Shown here in pieces: positions 1 through 6,910 of a stretch of DNA of 64,000 bases (the stretch's first letter is position 1; every line of letters begins with the position of its first letter). A program made the translations under genes and the position numbers. The stretch is from NCBI GenBank assembly GCA_036262075.1, contig DATAJO010000004.1, forward strand, positions 124,001 to 188,000, read 5' to 3'. The notes under the pieces are model-generated. The model was not told the origin of the DNA. It searched no databases and saw only the letters and a list, made by a program, of their open reading frames with translations. The DNA is from JACDBZ01 sp036262075 (GTDB taxonomy: Bacteria; Chloroflexota; Limnocylindria; QHBO01).

Positions 1-452
1 TGGACGCGTTCGGCGCGGGCCTCGAGGCCGTCTGCCGCTCGCTGGCCGAGCAGATCGCCGCCGATGGCGAGGGCGCCTCGCACCGGATCGACGTGACCGT
101 GCGCGGCGCACGCACCGATCGGGAGGCTCGCCTGGCGGCCCGCGCGGTGGCGGGATCGAACCTCGTGAAGTCGGCGGTCCACGGCGGCGACCCGAACTGG
201 GGCCGCATCGCGGCCGCGGCGGGACGCTCCGGCGCGACCCTCGCTCCGGATCGGCTCTGCGTCCGCATCGGCCCGATCACCGTCTACGACGGCGCACCGG
301 TGGCGTTCGACGAGCGCGCCGCGTCGCGTGCGCTCCGCGGCACGGTGGTCGAGCTGGCGCTCGACCTCGGGCTCGGCGACGGCGAAGGGATGGCGTGGGG
401 CTGCGACCTATCGGCCGAGTACGTGGCCATCAACAGCGAGTACCGGACATGA
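1..452 (+). CDS. argJ: ArgJ, glutamate N-acetyltransferase / ornithine acetyltransferase (C-terminal part)
   Basis: The gene is cut by the left window edge; its frame begins at base 3 and about 149 residues remain. ArgJ moves the acetyl group from N-acetylornithine to glutamate, which recycles the acetyl group in arginine synthesis. The visible portion carries the family block SAVHGGDPNWGRI and ends in YVAINSEYRT, close to the usual ArgJ C-terminus. The self-cleavage site that gives the two subunits lies outside the window, so mono- versus bifunctionality cannot be judged. Its TGA overlaps the argB ATG (ATGA), so the two are probably translationally coupled. Confidence 0.95.
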   Translation, partial: DAFGAGLEAVCRSLAEQIAADGEGASHRIDVTVRGARTDREARLAARAVAGSNLVKSAVHGGDPNWGRIAAAAGRSGATLAPDRLCVRIGPITVYDGAPVAFDERAASRALRGTVVELALDLGLGDGEGMAWGCDLSAEYVAINSEYRT

Positions 453-1207
453 GCGACGCGGCACGCCCGGTCACGATCAAGATCGGCGGGGTGGCCGGCC
501 AGCACGCCGATGCGCTCGTCACGCTCGCGCGCATCGCGCCACCGAAGACGGTGGTCGTGCACGGCGGCGGGAACGAGGTCGCCGACTGGAGCCGGCGCCT
601 CGGCCTCGAGCCGCGAACCCACGACGGGCTGCGCGTCACCGACCCGGCGACGCTCGAGGTCGTCGTTGCCGTCCTCGGCGGGCTCGTGAACACGCGGCTC
701 GTCGCCGCCTTCGAATCCGCCGGACGCCGGGCGGTCGGCCTCACCGGCGCCGACGCCGGCCTGCTCCGGCTGCGTCGCCGGGACCCGGCGCTCGGCGAGG
801 TCGGCGAGGTCATCGGAGCGGATCCCACGCTCCTGGCCGCGCTCGGCAACGCCGGGTTCCTGCCGGTCGTCTCGTCGATCGGCCTTCACGAGGGCGCGCT
901 CCTCAACGTCAACGCCGACGAGGCCGCCGGCGCCATCGCCGCGGCCCGCGGCGGCCTGCTCCTGCTGTGCACCGACGTCCCCGGCGTCCAGCGCGACGGC
1001 CACGTCCTCGAACGGCTCGATCCCGCCACCGCGGAAGCCATGCTCGACGACGGCTCCGCATCGGCGGGCATGCGGCCGAAGCTGCGCGCGGCGCTCGTGA
1101 CGGCCCAGGCCGGATGCGAGGTGCGGATCGTCGACGGGCGAAGCGCATCGGATCTCGAACGAGCGCTGTCGGGAGACCGCGCCGGTACGGAGGTGACCGC
1201 GGCATGA
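449..1207 (+). CDS. argB: Acetylglutamate kinase
   Basis: This 252-residue amino-acid-kinase-fold protein phosphorylates N-acetylglutamate, the second step to arginine. Visible motifs are KIGG at the N-terminus, HGGGNEV (substrate/phosphate loop), GLRVTD, the NVNADEAAGAIA segment near the active site, and MRPKL near the end. The ATG at 449 was chosen because it overlaps the argJ stop and begins directly at the first beta strand; an upstream ATG would lie inside argJ. It is shorter than many ArgB proteins (about 260-300) and lacks an N-terminal helix extension. LysZ (LysW pathway) is a paralogue to consider, but the argJ/argD context favours ArgB. Confidence 0.93.
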   Translation: MSDAARPVTIKIGGVAGQHADALVTLARIAPPKTVVVHGGGNEVADWSRRLGLEPRTHDGLRVTDPATLEVVVAVLGGLVNTRLVAAFESAGRRAVGLTGADAGLLRLRRRDPALGEVGEVIGADPTLLAALGNAGFLPVVSSIGLHEGALLNVNADEAAGAIAAARGGLLLLCTDVPGVQRDGHVLERLDPATAEAMLDDGSASAGMRPKLRAALVTAQAGCEVRIVDGRSASDLERALSGDRAGTEVTAA

Positions 1208-1701
1208 CCACGACCGAAGACCTTCGCAAGCCGTTGGCGCGGCGCCAGCTCATCCGGCGGCTCATCGCGACCGGCGAGATCCATTCGCAGGAACAGGTCG
1301 TGGCCGAGCTCGCTCGGCGCGGCATCACCGTGACCCAGGCGACCATCTCGCGCGACTTCGCCGAGCTCGGCATCGTGCGCGGCATCCGCAACGGGGCGCC
1401 GGTCTACCTCGCCACCGACGACCTGCCGTCGTCGCGCGACCCGGGCGCCGTCGACCGGCTGCGGCGGCTGCTGCTCGACCTGCCGCTCACGATCGACGAG
1501 GCGCCGCCGCTCCTCGTCCTGCGCACCTCCCCGGGCGCGGCGAACGCGATCGCCCGCGCCGTCGACCTGCTGCCGCTCGACGGGCTCGTCGGCACGCTCG
1601 CCGGGGACGACACGATCTTCATCGCCTGCCGCGACCGGGACGCGCTGCGTCGCATCCGCGCCCAGTTCGAGGCACTCCGCGCCGGCGAGGACGTCGGCTA
1701 G
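1204..1701 (+). CDS. argR: Arginine repressor/activator ArgR
   Basis: This 165-residue protein should sense L-arginine and bind ARG boxes to control arginine genes. The N-terminal winged helix contains ATISRDFAELG, matching the ArgR recognition helix region (usual form TQATVSRD). The C-terminal hexamerisation/arginine-binding domain has GTLAGDDTIFIACRD, the family's GTIAGDDT signature. The ATG overlaps the argB TGA (ATGA). Placing the repressor inside the operon implies autoregulation; the operator would lie upstream of the window. Confidence 0.93.
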   Translation: MTTTEDLRKPLARRQLIRRLIATGEIHSQEQVVAELARRGITVTQATISRDFAELGIVRGIRNGAPVYLATDDLPSSRDPGAVDRLRRLLLDLPLTIDEAPPLLVLRTSPGAANAIARAVDLLPLDGLVGTLAGDDTIFIACRDRDALRRIRAQFEALRAGEDVG

Positions 1702-1735
1702 CGAACCACCGCAACGCACCGCGAACGAGGAGACG

Positions 1736-2935
1736 ATGGCTGACACGGCAACCCAGACGACCGCCGAGCGCGAGGCACGGGTGCACCTCCAGGTGTACGC
1801 GCGCCAGCCGATCACCCTCGTCCGCGGCGAGGGCTGCCGCGTCTGGGACGAGAACGGCAGGGCGTACCTCGACCTCGTGGCCGGCATCGCCGTCGACGTG
1901 CTCGGCCACGCTCACCCGGCCGTCGCCGATGCCCTCGCCGCGCAGGCCCGCACGCTCCTGACGACCTCGAACCTGTACTACACGCTGCCCCAGATCGAGC
2001 TGGCGGAGGCGCTCGTCGCCCGCTCGCCGTTCGATCGGGCGTTCTTCACGAACTCCGGCACCGAGGCGAACGAGGCGGCCATCAAGCTCGCCCGGCGCCG
2101 CGGGCACGACCGCGGCGCGTACGAGATCGTGTCGCTGCTCGGCTCCTTCCACGGCCGGACGTTCGGATCACTGGCCGCGACCGCGCAGCCGAAGTACCAG
2201 AAGCCGTTCGCTCCCCTGCCGGAGGGGTTCTCCCACGTCGCGGTCGACGACGCCAATGCGCTGCGCGCCGCGGTCACCGAGCGCACCGCCGCCATCCTCC
2301 TCGAGCCGATCCAGGGCGAGAGCGGCATCCATCCGCTGGCCGATGACTTCCTGCTGTCCGCCCGGGAAGCCGCCGATGCGACCGGAGCGCTCCTCATCTT
2401 CGACGAGATCCAGACCGGCATCGGCCGGACCGGGACGTTCTTCGCGTTCGAGCAGACGCCAGTCGAGCCGGACGTCGTGACGCTCGCGAAAGGCCTCGGT
2501 GGTGGCACGCCGATCGGCGCCATGCTGGCGAAGGAGTCGGCTGCGGCCTTCCAGGTCGGCGACCACGGCACGACGCTCGGCGGCAACCCGCTCGTCTGCG
2601 CGGCGGCGCTGGCGACCCTGCGCGTCCTCGACGAGGAGCACCTGCTCGACAACGCGCGCGCCATGGGCGACCGGTTCGCCGCAGGGCTCCAGCCGCTCGT
2701 CGAGCGCGGCCTCGTAACCGAGGTCCGAGGGCGTGGCCTGATGATCGGCGTCGAAACGGCCGGACCGGTCGCCCGCAAGGCTGTGGCGATCGCCCGTGAC
2801 GAGCTCGGCGTCCTCGTCAACGCCACCGGAGACACGACCCTGCGCCTCGTTCCCCCGCTCATCATCACCTCCGACGAGGTCGACGAGGCCGTGGTCGCCA
2901 TCGGCGAGGCGCTGACGCGGGCATCGGCCGCGTGA
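1736..2935 (+). CDS. argD: Acetylornithine aminotransferase
   Basis: This 399-residue class III PLP aminotransferase converts N-acetylglutamate semialdehyde to N-acetylornithine. Visible are GTEANEAAIKLAR, EPIQGESGI, FDEIQTGIGRTG (the Asp that contacts the PLP ring) and the PLP-lysine segment LAKGLGGGTPIGA. Length is normal for ArgD. It starts 34 bases after argR with GAGGAGACG just upstream as ribosome-binding site, and ends in a GTGA overlap with the next gene. The order J-B-R-D lacks argC, argF, argG and argH, which are presumably upstream or elsewhere. Confidence 0.94.
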   Translation: MADTATQTTAEREARVHLQVYARQPITLVRGEGCRVWDENGRAYLDLVAGIAVDVLGHAHPAVADALAAQARTLLTTSNLYYTLPQIELAEALVARSPFDRAFFTNSGTEANEAAIKLARRRGHDRGAYEIVSLLGSFHGRTFGSLAATAQPKYQKPFAPLPEGFSHVAVDDANALRAAVTERTAAILLEPIQGESGIHPLADDFLLSAREAADATGALLIFDEIQTGIGRTGTFFAFEQTPVEPDVVTLAKGLGGGTPIGAMLAKESAAAFQVGDHGTTLGGNPLVCAAALATLRVLDEEHLLDNARAMGDRFAAGLQPLVERGLVTEVRGRGLMIGVETAGPVARKAVAIARDELGVLVNATGDTTLRLVPPLIITSDEVDEAVVAIGEALTRASAA

Positions 2936-3633
2936 GCACCGCGAAGACCGCGATCGTCACGGGCGCGGCCGCCGGCATCGGCCGTGCGACAGCGGATCTG
3001 CTGGCGGAGCAGGGCTGGCAGGTGGTCGGCATCGACCGGGCTCCCGGCACGGACATCACCGGCGACGCGGGCGATCCCGCAGTGCTGGCGCAGGCCGTGG
3101 TGCGCTGCGAGGGACGCATCGGTGCCTTGGCCTGTTCCGCGGGCATCCCGCCATCGGGACCGTGGGACAGCCGCGAGCACTGGGACGAGGTGCTGGCCGT
3201 CGACCTGACCGCGCCGTACGAGGCGCTGCGGACCTGCTGGCCGGCGCTGGTCGCCGGTGGCGGATCCGCGGTCATGGTCGGCTCGATCGTCGGTGCGGCG
3301 GAGGGTTCGCTGCGGTCGCCGGCCTATGCCGCGGCCAAGGCCGGGCTCGAGGGGCTGGCACGGTCGTTCGCGGTCATCGGCGCTCCCGATGGCGTGCGCG
3401 TGAACGTTGTCGCGCCGGGCGCCATCGCCACCGACTTCGACGAGCGGCTCCTGCCCGCCGATCATCGCACCGACGTCCCGCTGGGCCGCATGGGCACGGC
3501 CGACGAGGTAGCCGCGGTGATCGGGTTCCTGGTTTCGCCTGCCGCGAGCTACGTCACCGGCGCGGTCTGGACGATCGACGGCGGTCGGTCGGTCCTGTCG
3601 GTGGTCGACTCGGAGCGGCTCGCCAGGCCGTGA
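2932..3633 (+). CDS. SDR-family NAD(P)-dependent oxidoreductase
   Basis: A 233-residue classical short-chain dehydrogenase/reductase. The cofactor motif is TGAAAGIG near residue 11, the catalytic Ser lies in VGSIVG, and the Tyr/Lys pair is in YAAAKAG; the tail YVTGAVWTIDGG is the usual SDR ending. It starts with GTG overlapping the argD stop, so it appears to be the last gene of the arginine operon although SDRs are not part of arginine synthesis. The substrate cannot be read from sequence. Confidence 0.88.
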   Translation: MSTAKTAIVTGAAAGIGRATADLLAEQGWQVVGIDRAPGTDITGDAGDPAVLAQAVVRCEGRIGALACSAGIPPSGPWDSREHWDEVLAVDLTAPYEALRTCWPALVAGGGSAVMVGSIVGAAEGSLRSPAYAAAKAGLEGLARSFAVIGAPDGVRVNVVAPGAIATDFDERLLPADHRTDVPLGRMGTADEVAAVIGFLVSPAASYVTGAVWTIDGGRSVLSVVDSERLARP

Positions 3634-3879
3634 TCAGCCGGTTCCGGGGTAGCAGTGCCAACCACGGTGGCCCTGCGACCGTCGAGCAACGCGCCCGGGT
3701 GTCTGCCCTCGCCCTCCGCCTTCAATCGGCCAGCCAGATTGGCGGGATGACCGGTCCGTCGGTGGCGAGCTGGCCATACCGGTCCTAGGGCCAATCCAGC
3801 TGGCGAACCCACGAGTTGTCGACCACGCTCCGGCCAACAGAAGGGCTGGTCCTCTCTCGGCCGACGAGGCGGGGGCGCC

Positions 3880-3908
3880 TTGTCACCGAGACCACTGGTC
3901 AGTATTCT
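3880..3908 (+). promoter_or_regulatory. Putative promoter of the toxin-antitoxin operon (leaderless)
   Basis: TTGTCA (3880-3885) and TATTCT (3903-3908) are separated by exactly 17 bases. The predicted transcription start falls at or next to the ATG at 3915, implying a leaderless antitoxin mRNA. The preceding 250 bases after the SDR gene show no convincing gene. Confidence 0.55.
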
Positions 3909-3914
3909 GGGCAT

Positions 3915-4142
3915 ATGGCCATTCGAGTGACCGCAACGGAGACCAAGGCGCGGATCCTGTCCTTGCTCGATGACGTCGAGGCCGGTGACGAGGTGGAGAT
4001 CACGCGCCACGGTCGAACGATCGCGCGACTCGTTCCCGCTTCCGGTCCCGACACCCTCAAGGGCAGCGCAAGAGGGATCGCCGTGTCCGCGGCGCCGGAT
4101 GACGAGCTGTTCAGCACCGGGGTGGACTGGGAGACATCGTGA
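3915..4142 (+). CDS. Type II antitoxin, Phd/YefM-like
   Basis: A 75-residue protein with the Phd/YefM pattern: an N-terminal DNA-binding part with TKARILSLLDDVEAGDEVEITRHG, followed by RTIARLVP (family hallmark: EITrhGkpvArLVP) and a flexible acidic C-terminus that would wrap the toxin. The ATG at 3915 was chosen over in-frame codons further upstream because it fits the family length and lies 7 bases after a good -10 box. It is translationally coupled (GTGA overlap) to the PIN toxin and probably autoregulates the pair. Confidence 0.88.
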   Translation: MAIRVTATETKARILSLLDDVEAGDEVEITRHGRTIARLVPASGPDTLKGSARGIAVSAAPDDELFSTGVDWETS

Positions 4143-4528
4143 CCATCCTGCTCGACACCCACGTCGTCCATTGGTGGTCGGCGGAGCCCGAGCGCGTCAG
4201 CCAGACGGCAACCGAAGCGCTCTCATCGGCCGATGAGCTGGCTGTCGCTGACGTCACCTGGTGGGAGCTGGCGTGGCTGGCGCGCCACGACCGCATCGCC
4301 GTGGCCGTTCCCCTCGGGACCTGGCTGTCCCAGCTCGCAGGTCGGGTCCGCACGGTGCCCATCACGCCAGCAATTGCCTCGACGGCCGCCAACCTGCCCG
4401 ACCGGTTTCCGAGAGACCCCGCCGATCGGCTGATCTACGCGACCGCCATCGAACACGGCTGGCGGCTCGTCACGAAGGACGTTTCGATGCGAAAGCACCG
4501 CCATCCCCGACCGATCGCGGTGTGGTGA
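4139..4528 (+). CDS. vapC: PIN-domain ribonuclease toxin (VapC family)
   Basis: A 129-residue PIN domain. The acidic metal-binding set is visible: LLDTHV near the start (first Asp), a Glu in TWWELAWL, and the DPADRLIYATA block carrying the later Asp residues, followed by LVTKD. Together with the Phd-type antitoxin directly upstream this is a VapBC/Phd-PIN module that would cleave RNA when the antitoxin is degraded. Start codon is GTG. The pair sits between core biosynthetic operons, in a stretch that looks inserted. Confidence 0.9.
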   Translation: MTILLDTHVVHWWSAEPERVSQTATEALSSADELAVADVTWWELAWLARHDRIAVAVPLGTWLSQLAGRVRTVPITPAIASTAANLPDRFPRDPADRLIYATAIEHGWRLVTKDVSMRKHRHPRPIAVW

Positions 4529-4630
4529 ACGGAGGCAGCATCGCCGCATCGTGCCATGCGGTACACCCACTCCGACCCATGCAACTGAGATCTGCGCCAG
4601 CGATACGGGCTGCCATTGGTCAATTGCCCG

Positions 4631-4659
4631 TTGACAACTGCCCGAGCAAAGCGCACTGT
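4631..4659 (+). promoter_or_regulatory. Putative promoter for the secreted protease
   Basis: A perfect TTGACA (4631-4636) is followed after 17 bases by CACTGT (4654-4659), a poor -10. The predicted start near 4666 leaves a 5' untranslated region of about 160 bases. The 4529-4823 interval otherwise contains no gene I can support. Confidence 0.4.
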
Positions 4660-4670
4660 CGGTGATGGCG

Positions 4671-4686
4671 GTGTGATGGATCACAC
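4671..4686. promoter_or_regulatory. 16-bp perfect palindrome GTGTGAT-N2-ATCACAC (CRP/FNR-type site)
   Basis: The arms GTGTGAT and ATCACAC are exact inverted repeats around GG. TGTGA/TCACA half-sites are typical of CRP-family regulators; the central spacing here is 4 bases as in FNR sites, not the 6 of E. coli CRP. It lies just downstream of the putative protease promoter, a position that would suit repression. Confidence 0.45.
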
Positions 4687-4823
4687 GGGGTGGGAGAACC
4701 GGCATTGGACACCTTCCGAGTCACCGGCGGGCGGACCGAGCCAAGGCCGTGTTGCTGCCGCTTTCACCTGCCGCCGACATCATGTTCCAGCGCCCGTGGA
4801 AGTCAGCGGTGAATAGCCGCGGT

Positions 4824-6245
4824 ATGGATCGGCGCGCCAAGGCTGCCGCCGTGCTCTTCTCCATGGCGATGATGCTGTCGTCCAGTGCCTTCTTCGCCGC
4901 AGGCTTGGCAACGGAAGCTCGCGGTGCCGAGTACTTCTTGCCATCAGAGGACGCTCCCGTGGAGACGGAGTTCGACGCGAACGACGCCGAGGTCCAGTTC
5001 TACGCGAATCGACACGGCGTATCGCTGTGGCGGGCAGTTGAGGTTTCGAACTGGCTCGAAGATGTAGCGCCACTGGTGACGGATCTCCCCACGTTGTCGG
5101 ACGTATTCGCTGACGTGCGAATCGTGCACGGCGGATCTACCAAGGGTTCCGACCTGGCGGTCGGAGACGTTCGCATCGAGGTCAGCGTCACAGATCCGAT
5201 GGACGCCGACTTCGTCACCGTACGGCACCAAATGGAAAGCCTCAGGGCGGGGTCGCGCCACGTTGAGGTAGTCGTCCATGAAGTTCCGAGGACTCTCGCC
5301 GAACTGGACGAGCTGGCCACGCTCGCCCTAGCACGGGAACCGGACGGCGGGTCGTTTGAGGTCGACTACCTGATCTCGACGGGCGAAGTCGCGCTTCGCC
5401 CGGTTGAGTCATCAGGAACACGGGTGTGGATGAACAGCTGCACAAACGTGACTGGAGGTTCGCTCGACGGCGGACGGTACATCGAGCTTGATAACGATCA
5501 ATTGGGCGGCTGCCAAAGGGAAGCGCGCTGCACATCAGGCTTTCCGCTGCGCTTCGCGGCGACCTACGGAGTCGCGACCGCAGGGCACTGCTTAGACCTG
5601 AACGGGGCGAACTACGCCGCCAGTTCGACCGGATTCGTCTCGAACTACCAGTCCCGAGACGCGGACCTGTTCTACGTCCACCAGCCAACTGTGCGATACG
5701 CGTCGACGAATGCCTACTGGCACGATGGGCCGGGGACTACCGATGACGACGACGCAGGCTACCTTCGACGAAACGACGCAAGCGTTAGCTATCCGGGCCG
5801 GATCTGGAAGTGGGACACGGGTGAGTGGCGCAACATCACCGGATATGAACTGACATGGGCGGCCGTGGGCATGACCGTCTGCAACGCAGCGTCGCCCGCT
5901 GCCGTGAACGGCGCGTCGACCTATTGCGGTGAGGTCACCGACAACATCACCAATGCGTGGGGCGACGACGTTGGGTACACCCGCTGGACCGAGGTCGATT
6001 ACGACCAAGGCCTGTACCACAAGGGCTATTCAGGGGGGCCCGGCTCGTCCGGCGGCACAATGTTCTACGGCGGGCAGGTCTACGGGACGCAAAGCGCTTC
6101 GGACGTGGACTGCACTGACGACGATGGTTATGTCTGTTCGCCCGCACAGTTCTACCGCGTCCGCGAGTTCTACTGGGCTATGGAGGCAGTAACGAACGAT
6201 ATCCAGTTCATCTGCTACAACGCAGTCTTCTGCGGCTTCAGTTGA
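4824..6245 (+). CDS. Secreted trypsin-like (S1 family) serine protease with pro-region
   Basis: A 473-residue exported preproprotease. The ATG at 4824 gives MDRRAKAA followed by a hydrophobic stretch and an ARGA cleavage site near residue 35; an in-frame ATG 75 bases upstream would bury the signal peptide. Residues about 36-195 resemble an inhibitory pro-region. The catalytic domain has His255 (TAGHC), an Asp at about 279-281 (SRDADLF) and Ser403 in GYSGGP, plus several Cys likely forming disulfides. Oddity: the usual GDSGGP has Tyr in place of Asp before the Ser, so the activation salt bridge is altered. The coding region is visibly less GC-rich than neighbouring operons, suggesting acquisition. 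Confidence 0.85.
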   Translation: MDRRAKAAAVLFSMAMMLSSSAFFAAGLATEARGAEYFLPSEDAPVETEFDANDAEVQFYANRHGVSLWRAVEVSNWLEDVAPLVTDLPTLSDVFADVRIVHGGSTKGSDLAVGDVRIEVSVTDPMDADFVTVRHQMESLRAGSRHVEVVVHEVPRTLAELDELATLALAREPDGGSFEVDYLISTGEVALRPVESSGTRVWMNSCTNVTGGSLDGGRYIELDNDQLGGCQREARCTSGFPLRFAATYGVATAGHCLDLNGANYAASSTGFVSNYQSRDADLFYVHQPTVRYASTNAYWHDGPGTTDDDDAGYLRRNDASVSYPGRIWKWDTGEWRNITGYELTWAAVGMTVCNAASPAAVNGASTYCGEVTDNITNAWGDDVGYTRWTEVDYDQGLYHKGYSGGPGSSGGTMFYGGQVYGTQSASDVDCTDDDGYVCSPAQFYRVREFYWAMEAVTNDIQFICYNAVFCGFS

Positions 6246-6248
6246 TCG

Positions 6249-6653
6249 ATGGCGATGCGGTATCGAGCCGCTCACCTACTCGCGGGAATGATTGTGGCAT
6301 TCGCGTCGGCGTGCTCGAATCTGGAAATCCCTCCGACGGTGCCGACGCCGGACGTGCCAGCGCACAGCCCGTGGCTGCTCTACGAGATGCAGGGTCGGGA
6401 CCTGCTGATTGGCGTCGAGCTTGCTTGCGAGACGCTCGACCGTGTCGCCGTGAGCGAAACGCGGGAGGCTGTAGAGATCCTCGCCCTCACGAGCTCCCCC
6501 GCCGACAGGGAGTGCTTCCTGGCAGTGGCGAGCGAGCTCCGCAGGGTGACTCTCGCGGAACCGCTCGGCGATCGCGCGCTCACAGGATGTCGCTTGGAGG
6601 AGGACCAAGGTAGCGTGGTTCGCAACGACTGCGCCGAGATCGTCACGAGGTAG
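6249..6653 (+). CDS. Small lipoprotein, function unknown
   Basis: A 134-residue protein with a lipoprotein signal: MRYR, a hydrophobic segment, then FASAC with the lipidated Cys at residue 22. The mature part contains three further Cys and no domain I recognise. It begins 3 bases after the protease stop, so the two are probably co-transcribed; it may be anchored at the cell surface and assist, inhibit or display the protease (inference). A second ATG at 6255 is an equally possible start. Confidence 0.65.
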   Translation: MAMRYRAAHLLAGMIVAFASACSNLEIPPTVPTPDVPAHSPWLLYEMQGRDLLIGVELACETLDRVAVSETREAVEILALTSSPADRECFLAVASELRRVTLAEPLGDRALTGCRLEEDQGSVVRNDCAEIVTR

Positions 6654-6717
6654 GACGGCGGAAGGCTGCTGACCGGCCTGCGCAGGGACCGGTGGCCCGG
6701 CCACCTACTAAGAGTGG

Positions 6718-6747
6718 TTGACATCGGCGACGAGCGGGCCGTACAGT
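6718..6747 (+). promoter_or_regulatory. Promoter of the aromatic operon
   Basis: TTGACA (6718-6723), an 18-base spacer and TACAGT (6742-6747) form a good sigma-70-type promoter. The predicted start is near 6754, four bases before the leader peptide ATG. A 10-base palindrome GTCCGCGGAC (6746-6755) covers the start point and could be an operator or chance. Confidence 0.7.
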
Positions 6748-6757
6748 CCGCGGACCG

Positions 6758-6784
6758 ATGTTCCATACGTGGTTTTACGTGTAG
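6758..6784 (+). CDS. Aromatic leader peptide MFHTWFYV
   Basis: An 8-codon reading frame immediately downstream of the promoter encodes Met-Phe-His-Thr-Trp-Phe-Tyr-Val then TAG. Four of the seven residues after Met are Phe, Trp or Tyr, the end products of the downstream pathway. It is followed by a stem-loop and a Rho-independent terminator before aroF. This is the layout of a transcription-attenuation leader such as those of pheA, trp or pheST operons; ribosome stalling on the aromatic codons when charged tRNA is scarce would permit read-through. Function is inferred from position and composition. Confidence 0.8.
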   Translation: MFHTWFYV

Positions 6785-6835
6785 CGGGTACGAGGCAGGC
6801 GAGCAGCGCTCGCCGGCGCAGGCACTCGTGCCCGC
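6784..6835 (+). promoter_or_regulatory. Leader stem-loop following the aromatic leader peptide
   Basis: GCGGGTACGAG (6784-6794) pairs with CTCGTGCCCGC (6825-6835), 11 base pairs with one G-U. Inside it, GGCGAGC (6798-6804) pairs with GCTCGCC (6808-6814). The outer stem starts at the last base of the leader stop codon, so a ribosome at the stop would block it. This makes it a candidate pause or switching hairpin, although I could not find a clear pairing between it and the terminator arm. Confidence 0.55.
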
Positions 6836-6837
6836 AG

Positions 6838-6867
6838 ACGCAGGAAGCGAAAGCTCCTGCGTTTTTT
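6838..6867 (+). terminator. Rho-independent terminator / attenuator before aroF
   Basis: CGCAGG (6839-6844) pairs with CCTGCG (6856-6861); after a bulged A, AGC pairs with GCT around a GAAA tetraloop, and the stem is followed by TTTTTT (6862-6867). It lies between the leader peptide and aroF, with no gene end just upstream, so its role must be conditional termination. Confidence 0.85.
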
Positions 6868-6910
6868 GTTTCCCGGCGAGGGTGACCGGGTGAGAAAGGC
6901 GACAGAACCG

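Noticed and set aside
4616..4816. A 66-codon frame upstream of the protease
   Set aside because: No ribosome-binding site or similarity, and it overlaps the putative promoter and palindrome; treated as non-coding.
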